Assembly: GCF_013391805.1 (NCBI RefSeq)
Contig: NZ_CP058364.1
Span: 620,501-684,500 of the forward strand
Direction of reading: 5' to 3'
Origin: Galbibacter sp. BG1
Lineage (GTDB): Bacteria > Bacteroidota > Bacteroidia > Flavobacteriales > Flavobacteriaceae
DNA length: 64,000 bases
This document shows, piece by piece, positions 27,871 through 36,738 of this stretch. Position numbers and translations under genes: made by a program. Within the stretch, counting starts at the first letter, position 1; each line of letters opens with the position of its first letter. The notes beneath the pieces are model-generated. The model was given only the letters and a program-made list of their open reading frames with translations. It was not told the origin of the DNA and searched no databases.

Positions 27871-28605
27871 ATGGAAAACAACTACCAAATTTTCGGGATA
27901 CGAGCAATTATCGAGGCTGTTCAATCGGGAAAAACCATTGATAAAGTGTTTGTGCAAAAAGGACTCAAAGGAAGTCTCTTTCAAGAGCTGGAAACCCTTT
28001 TGCGAAAAGAACAAATAAACACTTCTTATGTCCCCGTTGAAAAACTTAATCGCCTTATAAAAAACAATCACCAGGGAGTTGTTGCCAATATTTCTCCTAT
28101 TGAGTTTCACGACTTGGAGACTTTAATTTTAGAAACTATAGAATCTGGTGTTACTCCCCTATTCCTCTTACTTGACCAACTATCCGATGTTCGCAATTTC
28201 GGTGCCATCATAAGAACGGCTGAATGTACTGGAGTTCATGGGATTATCATTCAGAAAAAGGGAGCCGCCCCGGTGACTGCAGATACCGTAAAAACTTCTG
28301 CAGGGGCTGTTTTTAAAGTTCCTATCTGTAAAGTAGATCATATTAAAGATGCTGTCTTTCATATGCAAGCTTCAGGTATACAGGTTGTAGCAGCTACCGA
28401 GAAAACGGAGAACACTCTTTTTGATGCCGACTTTAAAAGCCCGACTGCCATTATCATGGGCGCCGAGGATGTGGGAATATCTCCATCGATACTTAAAATA
28501 GCAGATCAAAAAGCAAGATTGCCTTTATTGGGAGAAATTGGATCCTTAAACGTTTCGGTTGCTTGTGGCGCTTTTCTATATGAAGCGGTTAGACAAAGAA
28601 TGTGA
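27871..28605 (+). CDS. rlmB: 23S rRNA (guanosine-2'-O-)-methyltransferase RlmB (TrmH/SPOUT family)
   Basis: This 244-residue SPOUT methyltransferase is predicted to 2'-O-methylate a guanosine of 23S rRNA (G2251 in E. coli numbering). An N-terminal substrate-binding domain (NYQIFGIRAIIEAV) precedes the three TrmH motifs: LDQLSDVRNFGAIIRTAEC, IIMGAEDVGIS and IGSLNVSVACGAFLYEAVRQR. The start was moved 27 bases downstream of the longest frame, because the promoter box lies between the two candidates and MENNYQIFG is the family-like N-terminus. Other TrmH-type enzymes are similar, so the exact target is inferred. Confidence 0.9.
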   Translation: MENNYQIFGIRAIIEAVQSGKTIDKVFVQKGLKGSLFQELETLLRKEQINTSYVPVEKLNRLIKNNHQGVVANISPIEFHDLETLILETIESGVTPLFLLLDQLSDVRNFGAIIRTAECTGVHGIIIQKKGAAPVTADTVKTSAGAVFKVPICKVDHIKDAVFHMQASGIQVVAATEKTENTLFDADFKSPTAIIMGAEDVGISPSILKIADQKARLPLLGEIGSLNVSVACGAFLYEAVRQRM

Positions 28606-28750
28606 TTTTTAATTACAATATAAATCAGCTAGCCTAGGGCGGGCCTGACTTTTTCGGAAACCAACTTCCAGAGGAAATTAGAAAATATAATTGACTTTTT
28701 CAAAGTCCGTTCGCTAAAGAATTTCTGGTAGAGAAATATTCCGAAGGGAA

Positions 28751-29515
28751 TTAAAGTTTTCCAGAAACATCTTCATCATTGTTTTTGGTTTCTTTATAAT
28801 GATATTTTACTTCAATGGTCTGAACTTGATCTTCGATTGGCACTTCTTCTGGTAATTTTTCTATAAAGTTTCCGTTTTCATCAAAGTGTTTTAAGAAGGG
28901 ATCATCGTCTTCATTAAAATCTTCCCGTTCCCAATCGTACTTTTCCTTCCGTAGCACTTCTTTTTTAAAAATAATGGCAAGTAGGAAGCCGACCAAAAAA
29001 CCAGAAAGATGACCTTCCCACGATATTTTGTTATCAATGGGGAAAATAAACCAAAACATACTTCCATAGGCGAAAACAGTCACTAAGGACAACGCAATCA
29101 ATCTTTTGTTTCGGGCAAAAATTCCTTTAAAAAACACAAAACTCACCAAAACGTAGATCAACCCGCTAGCGCCTATATGGTGCGCAGGCCTTCCTATAAG
29201 CCATGTTAAAAAACCGCTCAGAATTATACCGTACAAAATAATTTTCCAGCTGATTTTACTATAAAAATAAAAAATAGCCGAACTTAAAATCATAAGTGGC
29301 AAAGTATTACTATAAAGGTGTTTTATGGAACTATGGATAAACGGACTCAAAGCAATTCCACGAAGCCCTGTAAAAGTCCTCGGATAAATGCCATAATCGG
29401 TGAAATCGAAGCCAAAAGTAAGTTCAAACCAGTAGACCGTCCAAATGGAAAGTCCGAAAAACAATGGATAAATCAACATCCACAGTGAAAAGTCCAACGA
29501 TTCTTCTTTTTGCAT
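28751..29515 (-). CDS. Rhomboid family intramembrane serine protease
   Basis: This 254-residue inner-membrane protein has about six hydrophobic segments and the rhomboid dyad. The serine is in HHIGASGLIYVL (GxSG) and the histidine in WEGHLSGFLVGF. It ends in a charged cytoplasmic tail of roughly 70 residues rich in D, E and K. A TAAATTTG promoter box lies just upstream on the minus strand. Substrate unknown; no partner gene nearby suggests one. It converges on rlmB and diverges from rarA. Confidence 0.88.
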   Translation of the reverse strand: MQKEESLDFSLWMLIYPLFFGLSIWTVYWFELTFGFDFTDYGIYPRTFTGLRGIALSPFIHSSIKHLYSNTLPLMILSSAIFYFYSKISWKIILYGIILSGFLTWLIGRPAHHIGASGLIYVLVSFVFFKGIFARNKRLIALSLVTVFAYGSMFWFIFPIDNKISWEGHLSGFLVGFLLAIIFKKEVLRKEKYDWEREDFNEDDDPFLKHFDENGNFIEKLPEEVPIEDQVQTIEVKYHYKETKNNDEDVSGKL

Positions 29516-29528
29516 ACCTGATAAATAG

Positions 29529-29536
29529 CAAATTTA
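29529..29536 (-). promoter_or_regulatory. -7 promoter box of the rhomboid gene
   Basis: TAAATTTG on the minus strand matches TAnnTTTG and ends 13 bases before the start codon, giving a very short leader. No good TTTG was found at the expected distance, so the call rests on the -7 box alone. Confidence 0.4.
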
Positions 29537-29600
29537 ACACCAATTTGAAAGTACTGCTGATTTGTCAGCAAGATAAAAAATAAAGTTGTGCGCAAAATTG

Positions 29601-29608
29601 TAATTTTG
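29601..29608 (+). promoter_or_regulatory. -7 promoter box of rarA
   Basis: TAATTTTG matches TAnnTTTG. It lies two bases before the ATG at 29611 and 23 before that at 29632, so a transcript from here would start at or inside the first candidate. This favours the second ATG as the rarA start. No convincing -33 box. Confidence 0.45.
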
Positions 29609-29631
29609 AAATGAGCAATAACAGACGAGAC

Positions 29632-30909
29632 ATGAATGAACCTTTAGCAGAACGCATACGTCCTAAAAACCTAGAGCAATATATAAGCCAGAAACACCTT
29701 GTAGGCGATGATGGCTCTTTAACGGCACAAATAAAAGCGGGAAACATTCCATCTTTAATTTTATGGGGGCCTCCAGGTACGGGGAAAACAACTTTAGCCA
29801 ACATTATCGCTACGGAAAGTAAACGTCCATTTTATACGTTAAGTGCTATAAATAGTGGCGTTAAGGACATTCGTGAGGTTATTGAAAAAGCCAAGCAAAG
29901 CGGCGGCCTCTTCACAACTAAAAATCCGATTTTATTCATAGATGAAATTCATCGATTCAGTAAAAGTCAGCAAGATTCATTGTTAGCCGCCGTGGAAAAG
30001 GGATGGATTACCTTAGTGGGTGCCACCACCGAAAATCCGAGTTTTGAAGTCATCCCTGCATTGCTCTCCCGCTGCCAAGTATATATTTTAAATGCTTTTG
30101 ATAAGAATGACCTTGAAACCCTTTTGCATAGAGCTCTAAAGGAAGATTCAATACTGTCTAAAAAACAAATAGAGCTTAAAGAAACAGAAGCTTTGTTGCG
30201 CCTCTCGGGTGGCGACGGACGCAAACTACTGAATATTTTTGAACTGGTTATTAATTCTGAAGCCAAGGAGGATCTCGTAATTACCAATGAATTGGTGATG
30301 AAGAAAATTCAGAAAAACACGGTTTTGTACGATAAGACTGGGGAACAACATTACGATATCGTATCTGCATTAATAAAATCAATACGTGGGAGCGACCCGA
30401 ATGGAGCGGTCTACTGGCTTGCCAGAATGATAGAAGGTGGCGAAGATGTAAAATTTATTGCCCGTAGGTTGATTATTTCCGCTTCTGAAGATATAGGAAT
30501 TGCCAATCCTACGGCCTTGGTGATTGCCAATAACACTTTTCAAGCGGTTACAACTATTGGTTATCCAGAGGCACGGATAATTTTGAGTCAGTGTGCGGTC
30601 TATTTGGCCACCTCAGCGAAGAGCAATGCTTCTTATGAAGCCATTAATAAAGCCATAAGCACCGTAAAACAAACGGGCGATCTTTCGGTACCCATTCATT
30701 TAAGAAATGCGCCTACCAAACTAATGAAAGACCTGGGATATGGGGAAGATTATAAATATTCGCACGCGTACCAAAACAATTTTGTGGAACAGGAATTCCT
30801 CCCGAAAGAACTCGAAAATACAACTTTCTATAATCCTGGTAGCAACCAAAGGGAAAACGCTCTAAGGGATTTTTTAAAACGCAGGTGGAAAGATAAGTAT
30901 GGGTATTAG
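29632..30909 (+). CDS. rarA: Replication-associated recombination protein A (RarA/MgsA AAA ATPase)
   Basis: RarA (425 residues with this start) is a AAA+ ATPase of the clamp-loader clade that acts at stalled replication forks. Walker A is LWGPPGTGKTTLANI and Walker B is LFIDEIHRFSKSQQDSLL; sensor 1 is GATTENPSFEV. The C-terminal MgsA domain contains GSDPNGAVYWLARMIEGGED and a conserved end, FLKRRWKDKYGY. The first seven codons of the longest frame were dropped, because the promoter box lies just before them and MNEPLAERIRP is the family N-terminus. Confidence 0.93.
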   Translation: MNEPLAERIRPKNLEQYISQKHLVGDDGSLTAQIKAGNIPSLILWGPPGTGKTTLANIIATESKRPFYTLSAINSGVKDIREVIEKAKQSGGLFTTKNPILFIDEIHRFSKSQQDSLLAAVEKGWITLVGATTENPSFEVIPALLSRCQVYILNAFDKNDLETLLHRALKEDSILSKKQIELKETEALLRLSGGDGRKLLNIFELVINSEAKEDLVITNELVMKKIQKNTVLYDKTGEQHYDIVSALIKSIRGSDPNGAVYWLARMIEGGEDVKFIARRLIISASEDIGIANPTALVIANNTFQAVTTIGYPEARIILSQCAVYLATSAKSNASYEAINKAISTVKQTGDLSVPIHLRNAPTKLMKDLGYGEDYKYSHAYQNNFVEQEFLPKELENTTFYNPGSNQRENALRDFLKRRWKDKYGY

Positions 30910-31100
30910 TTAATTGGTTAATAGTCAATTTCTTGATAGTTAAATGAAAATGTTGCTTTAATAATTAATAGCATCGCCAGAAAGTAAAATGACAGCGCCT
31001 TTCTCGTCGCTCCGCTCCTCGGTTTCGCTGTAAACTTTATAAGATTACACTTTTATTTCTTTGCAAAATCAAACTATTCAACCTAATTTAATCATTAAAA

Positions 31101-31133
31101 AACCCGTAAAATTCTTGTTGAATTTTACGGGTT
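31101..31133 (-). terminator. Terminator of the radC operon
   Basis: AACCCGTAAAATTC and GAATTTTACGGGTT form a perfect 14-base-pair stem around five bases. On the minus strand it is followed by TTTTTAAT, and it lies about 40 bases after the last gene of the radC-to-31173 operon. The plus-strand side lacks a T-run, so it serves the minus strand. Confidence 0.85.
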
Positions 31134-31172
31134 AAATTATAACTAAAGAAAATCTTTTAAGCGGAAGACTGC

Positions 31173-32018
31173 TTAAAACTTAATATTTAATGCTTCTTGT
31201 TTAAGCACGTCGCCTTCGTAGTATTCTGCAATCCATTGGCCGTCTTTCTTGTACACGAAGCCATTCATCCCTTGAATAATAAAGTAATTCGGTTGGGTAG
31301 TTTTGGTAATTTTATAGACTACTTTAGGGGTAGAATCTATCAATTGGAATCCGTTTGCAATAGGTTGTGCATACAGTAAAACGCCTTTGCTCTCTACTTT
31401 ATTGGGAGTTTCTGCCACTGCGGGACTTGGGTTAACAGCTGCTTGAGAAACTTCCGAGGCTTCTTCAACCACCTCATCTGCAGCTTCCACTACCCCACTG
31501 CTTACCACCACCGTAGATTGATTTTGGTTTAAAGGAGCAGGTGCCGGTTGTTTTGTTGGCTGTGTTGGTACTTTTGCCTGTAATGCTTCGCTTGAATCGT
31601 ACTCGTAATTCAGCGCTTTTATAGACACAAAAGCGCTTTCCAATGCTTCTTGGTAAGCCCCTTCATAATCTTTTATTTTACTTTTTCCTTCTTCCGAAGT
31701 AAATACAACATCACCTTGACAGTTTTTAAGGGTCACTTTCATTTTAGTGGTAAAAAGTCCACTATCATCAACTACATTGGCCTTCAACCCCAAACAAGGA
31801 TTTGCTTGAAGATCGGCAACTTTCTCATCGTCGTAGATGGCATTAAAACCAGCCTTTTCAAATTGATATTTGGTAAAGGTATTCACCCGATATTGATTTT
31901 CTTCTTTTAGGAAATCGAACTTTTTAGGAACTACAATGTATTTGTAATTATTTACGCTCTCTTGTGCGAACATAAGGGTGGTTATAAATAAAAACCCTAG
32001 AAATACTCTCTTCTTCAT
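31173..32018 (-). CDS. Conserved secreted protein of unknown function
   Basis: This 281-residue protein has a signal peptide (MKKRVFLGFLFITTLMFAQ) and a mature part beginning VNNYKYIVVPKKFDFLKEENQY. The N-terminal half looks like a compact domain with paired cysteines (LQANPCLGLKAN and LKNCQGDVVF). A proline/alanine/glutamate-rich linker follows (residues about 165-215), then a C-terminal domain with PIANGFQLIDSTPKVVYKI. No catalytic motif is seen. I recognise it only as a type of protein common in flavobacteria. It is the last gene of the radC operon, 11 bases after the DUF5723-like barrel. Confidence 0.75.
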   Translation of the reverse strand: MKKRVFLGFLFITTLMFAQESVNNYKYIVVPKKFDFLKEENQYRVNTFTKYQFEKAGFNAIYDDEKVADLQANPCLGLKANVVDDSGLFTTKMKVTLKNCQGDVVFTSEEGKSKIKDYEGAYQEALESAFVSIKALNYEYDSSEALQAKVPTQPTKQPAPAPLNQNQSTVVVSSGVVEAADEVVEEASEVSQAAVNPSPAVAETPNKVESKGVLLYAQPIANGFQLIDSTPKVVYKITKTTQPNYFIIQGMNGFVYKKDGQWIAEYYEGDVLKQEALNIKF

Positions 32019-32029
32019 TAATTAAAATT

Positions 32030-33454
32030 TTAATCCCGTACGGGGAAAACATAGTTTAATCCCACTTGTACCGAGGCATTATTAGCTTTTGCTAAATTAT
32101 AATATTCAATTAGATTATCGGCTAGCAAATTGAAGTTAAAGTTAGCAAAATGTGTCGATAATCCAAGTCCGATATTGGTTTTAGAAAATTTATCTATTGT
32201 ATAGGTTGCTTTTACATCAAGGGCGTTTCCAAAACTTCTCGAATAAAACGCGGTTAGTGCTGTTTCTATGCTTTTGGGCCTGTTTTCGAGATATAGCTGC
32301 ATCCCTATGGAATTCTGTAAGCCATCCCTAGACGATGTGCAACTACAGTCCCTCGACCTTCTGGGGTTACCAAATTTATAAATCCCGGCAGCATTGAATT
32401 TTAATGGCCGCATTGTGGTATAGGCATCTGTAATGGTGTCTCGGGGGAAGGCAGCCTCAATCTCATCGACCAATTCCTGCCAATTGTCTGCTATCCCTCC
32501 AGTATTAAAAATATCGTCGAAGGGTAATTCTATCCCTTCAAGAGCATAAGATCCTTTTAGCGTGTAACGTTCTACATCTTTGGTGTGAAAAATCATTCCC
32601 AAATCGACCAAACTGGCAGTATACATCCAATTTTCGTTGGGGGAATAGGTAATCCCCAGATCCAATCCCAAGCCTAAATTACCACCAAAAATCGCCCTGC
32701 CCTTTAAAATATCATATACGTCCCTTGCCCCATTAACATCGTCTTCCCTTAAAGATGCATAACCAGAAGTCTTCACCTCTACGTCGGATAGCAAAGTGTG
32801 ACGGTAAAAATTATCCTGCCCCAAAGTGGTGGTAAATATGCCGCTATTTTTTGTGGATGTAAAGTCGATTAAACTGGAATAAATCTTCCCCCGTGCGCCA
32901 TAGGTAAACTTGTCATTTACTTTTTTCTGAAATCCTAAATGAAAAACGGTTAAGAGCTCCCCTTTTATGCTTAATTGATCTAAACGGAAGGGCACCCCTA
33001 TATTTGGCGAATTTCCTTCGTAAGCCAAAATTGATAAATCCCTAGGCCAATAATTAAAAAAATCCAATTCCTGATAAGCTCCGAAACTTATAAAGGTATC
33101 GCTAAACCTTCCGTCAACTTTAAAGCCCACATTCACTACTTCGATCTGCTCGCTTACACGCTGTACATCATTGCTACTTAAAGTGTAGATTACATTTTCC
33201 ACTTTGGTATTGAAATCTAAATTATTATCTGCAAAAAGATCGTATACAGAAACGTTGCTGGCTCCCACATTGGCATAAATACCCGACACCAAAGGGATCC
33301 CGAAATAAGCCTGTGCCTCTATTTCGGCGGCAGGGTTTACCATTATGGATTGCGGAATGGAATTGAAATTATAGAGCAATTGTTTATTTTGGGCTTTTAC
33401 CAGTAAACCCGAGAAGAAAGCCAGATATAGAATCCATCGACTAATCTGCATCAA
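32030..33454 (-). CDS. DUF5723-like outer membrane barrel protein
   Basis: This 474-residue protein has a signal peptide (WILYLAFFSGLLVKAQ) and the start YNFNSIPQSIMVNPAAEIEA, close to the opening of DUF5723 and PorP-type barrels. The body is rich in alternating polar and aromatic strands and ends VQVGLNYVFPVRD, consistent with an outer-membrane beta-barrel. Its start overlaps the end of the upstream lipoprotein gene by 14 bases, so the two are probably translated together. Function unknown. Confidence 0.75.
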   Translation of the reverse strand: MMQISRWILYLAFFSGLLVKAQNKQLLYNFNSIPQSIMVNPAAEIEAQAYFGIPLVSGIYANVGASNVSVYDLFADNNLDFNTKVENVIYTLSSNDVQRVSEQIEVVNVGFKVDGRFSDTFISFGAYQELDFFNYWPRDLSILAYEGNSPNIGVPFRLDQLSIKGELLTVFHLGFQKKVNDKFTYGARGKIYSSLIDFTSTKNSGIFTTTLGQDNFYRHTLLSDVEVKTSGYASLREDDVNGARDVYDILKGRAIFGGNLGLGLDLGITYSPNENWMYTASLVDLGMIFHTKDVERYTLKGSYALEGIELPFDDIFNTGGIADNWQELVDEIEAAFPRDTITDAYTTMRPLKFNAAGIYKFGNPRRSRDCSCTSSRDGLQNSIGMQLYLENRPKSIETALTAFYSRSFGNALDVKATYTIDKFSKTNIGLGLSTHFANFNFNLLADNLIEYYNLAKANNASVQVGLNYVFPVRD

Positions 33455-34010
33455 TATTCAAAAAAAATGTCCCCGCCGATTTTAGGTATAAGTTGCCAGG
33501 GGAATTGCTATCCAATTCGGGATTTCCAGGCTCCAACCCTAATTCAACGGTCAAGTTTTCCATTTGTTTTAAAAGGGCTACCTCGGTAGCATCGAAATTA
33601 ACAATAGTTCGCACCACATTTTCCTGCCCATTCGATTCCCCCACGTAAATAGGTATTCTCCGCAATTCGTTATCGGCTTCATCCAGTAAAATAATCACAG
33701 CGCTAAAAGCACGTTGTATGGTATTGGTGAACTCGAAAGTAAAAGTGGCCTCCATCAAATTTTCTTCCACAAAAGGATCAGAAAACAAATCTAAACGGGT
33801 AGTTTCTTCAATTTCCCCACCTAAATCGTTGTTGGTAATTTCACCAAGGGTAGATGCTTTTAAATCGAAATAGAGAATGCTCACTTCGACAACAGGCTCG
33901 ATGGCAAATTCGTCCGCTTGATCAAAATCTACGTCCCTTACACAGGAAGCCATGAGTAATAAAATTACCGAAAGGGAGAATAGTTTAAAGAGCTTGGCCA
34001 GTTGTAACAT
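33441..34010 (-). CDS. Predicted lipoprotein of unknown function
   Basis: This 189-residue protein has a lipoprotein signal with Cys23 (VILLLMASCVRD). The acidic mature part (DVDFDQADEFAIEPVVEVSI) resembles an immunoglobulin-like beta-sandwich (TFEFTNTIQRAFSAVIILLDEADNELRRIPI). I do not recognise the family. It lies 36 bases after the HAD phosphatase gene and overlaps the barrel gene by 14 bases, which suggests a lipoprotein-barrel pair at the outer membrane. Confidence 0.7.
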   Translation of the reverse strand: MLQLAKLFKLFSLSVILLLMASCVRDVDFDQADEFAIEPVVEVSILYFDLKASTLGEITNNDLGGEIEETTRLDLFSDPFVEENLMEATFTFEFTNTIQRAFSAVIILLDEADNELRRIPIYVGESNGQENVVRTIVNFDATEVALLKQMENLTVELGLEPGNPELDSNSPGNLYLKSAGTFFLNIDAD

Positions 34011-34046
34011 GCAAATAAAACGTATAAAACAATAAGAAATTGCTTT

Positions 34047-34742
34047 CTAAATATACTCTTTTATTTGCTTTAATTCTTTAATAACCGGAGTATTAACGTT
34101 ATAACAATCATTAGTTGAGCCGTAGAGCAAAGCATGCATCCCTACGCTTTGAGCCCCCAAAAAATCGGCTTCATAGCTATCGCCTATCATCAAAGCATTT
34201 TGAGGTTTTACTTTTGCCATGCCCATCGCCTTTTCAAAAATAAGCGGATTTGGTTTTTTGACCCCTGCCAATTCGGAATTCATAACCACTTCAAAATAAT
34301 GGGCAATATTGGAATTTTCTAATTTTCCCTGCTGAACTTCCGCAAAACCGTTGGTAATAATATGGAGCTTATACTTTGGGGACAAATAATCCAACGTTTC
34401 TATCGAGTCTGAAAACAAATGGTTAAATGTCGTTAAGTATTTAATATATTCTTCTGATAATTTGAAAATCTGATCGTTACTAATATTCAGGGCCATGGCA
34501 TCGAATGTAGATTTCAGGCGCTCGTATCGCAAATCTTCCTTCGAGATCTCATCCTTACTGTACATTTCCCAAAGTTTAAAATTTATAGGAACGTAGACTT
34601 TCAAAAAATCCTCTAAATTAAGCTCCAAAGAATTATCCTTAAAAATCTTAGCATAGGTAAGTTTGGAGTTTTTTTCAAAATCCCATAAGGTGTGGTCTAA
34701 ATCGAAAAAAACATCTGTTATCCCTTCATTTTTCCATTTCAT
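34047..34742 (-). CDS. YjjG-like HAD family nucleotidase
   Basis: This 231-residue haloacid-dehalogenase hydrolase has motif I VFFDLDHTLWDFEKN (nucleophile and acid aspartates), motif II LHIITNGFAEVQ, motif III around GVKKPNP and motif IV MIGDSYEADFLGAQ. The order and helical cap match YjjG-type noncanonical pyrimidine nucleotidases, which dephosphorylate damaged or unusual nucleoside monophosphates. The start overlaps the stop of the upstream deacetylase-like gene by four bases (ATGA). Substrate specificity is inferred from family only. Confidence 0.87.
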   Translation of the reverse strand: MKWKNEGITDVFFDLDHTLWDFEKNSKLTYAKIFKDNSLELNLEDFLKVYVPINFKLWEMYSKDEISKEDLRYERLKSTFDAMALNISNDQIFKLSEEYIKYLTTFNHLFSDSIETLDYLSPKYKLHIITNGFAEVQQGKLENSNIAHYFEVVMNSELAGVKKPNPLIFEKAMGMAKVKPQNALMIGDSYEADFLGAQSVGMHALLYGSTNDCYNVNTPVIKELKQIKEYI

Positions 34743-36037
34743 TTTTCTTCATTCATTTTTAAGAAATTCACATAAAGCTCTTTCCAAGCATTTCGGTCAT
34801 TTCCATTTAATACTTCGTTGGAAAATACCACATTAAAACTCCCCCTTACTTCCCTTACTTGCGCCGAGAGCTCTTCAATTTTCTCCTGCGCTTTCTTCAG
34901 ACTTTTATATTTGTACAGCGCTGTATATTGTACACAAAAGGAATTTACCTGAATGGGGATTTGCTCTTCAAAACTAATATCGTAAAAATAGAAAGGGCTA
35001 CAGGTACCCGCCCTAAAACCGAGCTCTCGGGTATAGCCCATGGTGTAATCTTCATTAAACCCAGCATCGACCATCATTCGATATGTATCTGGAATATTGA
35101 GCCTATTAAACCGTTGCCGAACCCTTTTTACAGGACGATTGATAAAACCGATAAGCCTTTTTCTTTCTTTTTTCAGACTCGCCAAATCATTTAAAGATTT
35201 ATAGGAAGCCATTAACGAAACAATGCTATAATCTGCTACAGATTTTACCAAAGAACGGAATTTAGGGTTGATCACAGAAATATTCTTATCGTACGTAGAA
35301 TAATCTGCCATCAAGAAAAAGAAAATGGTAGGCACTTTATACCTTTTATGGAGGGCTGTTACGGCATCGTAAAAATCCAACGGATCTTTCTTAAACCGTA
35401 ACAATACTAGATATCGCTCCAGCAACTTTCGTATCCTCAAGTGGGCAAGATCGATTATGGTGCCGCCCATGGTGCGCATAAAACCCTTTTTTAAGTAGGC
35501 ATAGGCCACACCAATATCCATTATGGACGTTTGTTGGTATTTTTTCTTCGGAAACTCCAAATCTGGAAATCTTCGCTGTATGGCAATACGCAGTTTTTTC
35601 ACCCAAATATCCACCACGGGGATTTCCAGAAAACCAGATTGGAATCCGAGGCTCTCTTCCACGGGAAATCTGCCGTGCTCATCTTTTACATGGGGCAAAT
35701 ACTCTTCGTAACGGCTCAATAAATAAAAACTAGCCGCAAACACATCAAAAGGGATCGCACATTTATCGGTAGTTGGAAAAAAACTGGGCGTTCCTTCCCA
35801 TTGATGAATGTTAATCTCTACATCTGATATTCCTTGCTCAAAAAGAAGTTCGTGACTTTTAACAAAAAACTCATTTTGTAATGGTTGTTTGGTATATGTG
35901 ATTTTCGGACCGTTATGCGCAATAAAATCTTCCACCTTAGTGGTTATACTAATTTCCACACCCAGCATTTTTGTAAAAATATGCCGCATGATATAGGTGA
36001 GCCTTGGAGTAACTTTATACGTATAAACTAATAGCAT
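34739..36037 (-). CDS. Polysaccharide-deacetylase-like protein with altered catalytic motifs
   Basis: This 432-residue protein has the N-terminal domain (MLLVYTYKVTPRLTYIMRHIF; FAASFYLLSRYEEYLPHVKDEHGRFP) found ahead of a NodB-like domain in flavobacterial polysaccharide deacetylases. From memory of those relatives, the metal-binding motif DVDNA is here DIGVA (residues 174-178), GLHPSY is SLMASY (Met276 for His), and RQHF is RQRF (Arg309 for His). If so, the enzyme has lost its metal site and may be a pseudoenzyme. DYTMGY and GFRAGTCSPFYFYD are kept. It starts two bases after radC and overlaps the HAD gene. Confidence 0.75.
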   Translation of the reverse strand: MLLVYTYKVTPRLTYIMRHIFTKMLGVEISITTKVEDFIAHNGPKITYTKQPLQNEFFVKSHELLFEQGISDVEINIHQWEGTPSFFPTTDKCAIPFDVFAASFYLLSRYEEYLPHVKDEHGRFPVEESLGFQSGFLEIPVVDIWVKKLRIAIQRRFPDLEFPKKKYQQTSIMDIGVAYAYLKKGFMRTMGGTIIDLAHLRIRKLLERYLVLLRFKKDPLDFYDAVTALHKRYKVPTIFFFLMADYSTYDKNISVINPKFRSLVKSVADYSIVSLMASYKSLNDLASLKKERKRLIGFINRPVKRVRQRFNRLNIPDTYRMMVDAGFNEDYTMGYTRELGFRAGTCSPFYFYDISFEEQIPIQVNSFCVQYTALYKYKSLKKAQEKIEELSAQVREVRGSFNVVFSNEVLNGNDRNAWKELYVNFLKMNEEK

Positions 36038-36039
36038 TT

Positions 36040-36738
36040 TTATAACAATCCTTCGTCTGCAAAGCTAAAGTAAGATTTTTCAGTTACAATAAGATGATCT
36101 AGGAGCTTTATATCCATTCCCGAAGCTGCATTTTTAATTTTTTGGGTGATTTCTTTATCTGCTTCACTCGCTACCAAAGTTCCAGATGGGTGATTATGCG
36201 CCAAGATCATAGCGGTTGCATTAAGCTCTAAAGCTTGTTTTAATACCAAGCGTACATCTACCAAGGTTCCCGTAATTCCGCCTTTGCTTAATTGCAGGGT
36301 TTGTAAAACTGTATTGGAGTTGTTTAAATAGATAATCCAAAATTCTTCGTGGGAAAGTTCCCCAATTTGGGGCTGCATCAATTCGAAAACATGTTGACTA
36401 CTTTTAATTTTTAATTTCTGAAGCGCTTCTTCCCCTCGCCTTCTCCTACCCAGCTCTAAAGCAGCTATAATGCTAATCGCTTTTGCTTCGCCAATGCCTT
36501 TGAATTTTGAAAGTTGGGAAATATTAAGTTTCCCCAGTTCGCTTAGATGATTGTCTACGGAAGCTAATATCCTTTTAGACAATTGTACTGCACTTTCATT
36601 TCTACTACCACTGCCTATCAAAATAGCGATGAGTTCTGCATCACTCAAAGAATCTTTTCCTTTGGAAAGCAATTTTTCTCTTGGCCGATCGTCTACACTC
36701 CAGTTTTTAATCGAAAAGGATCCCGAATTCTCTTTCAC
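36040..36738 (-). CDS. radC: RadC family JAB-domain protein
   Basis: RadC (232 residues) carries a helix-hairpin-helix-like N-terminal region (LSKFKGIGEAKAISIIAALELGRR) and a C-terminal JAB/MPN domain. The metal motif of that domain is AMILAHNHPSGTLVASEADKEIT (HxH near the C-terminus followed by an aspartate). The historic DNA-repair role is doubtful and its biochemical activity is unsettled. The start is GTG at 36738, giving the family-like SIKNWSVDDRPREKL. It is the first gene of a six-gene minus-strand operon that ends at the terminator near 31101. Confidence 0.9.
   Translation of the reverse strand: MKENSGSFSIKNWSVDDRPREKLLSKGKDSLSDAELIAILIGSGSRNESAVQLSKRILASVDNHLSELGKLNISQLSKFKGIGEAKAISIIAALELGRRRRGEEALQKLKIKSSQHVFELMQPQIGELSHEEFWIIYLNNSNTVLQTLQLSKGGITGTLVDVRLVLKQALELNATAMILAHNHPSGTLVASEADKEITQKIKNAASGMDIKLLDHLIVTEKSYFSFADEGLL

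Noticed and set aside
28606-28750. Possible terminator between rlmB and the rhomboid gene (GACTTT-TTC-AAAGTC near 28693)
   Set aside because: The stem is only six AT-rich pairs and no T-run follows on either strand in the right position.
30960-31030. GC-richer stretch (CGTCGCTCCGCTCCTCGGTTTCGCTG) after rarA as a possible small RNA or gene relic
   Set aside because: No promoter, stable fold or reading frame could be made out; it may be an intergenic repeat, but a single copy in this window does not support a call.
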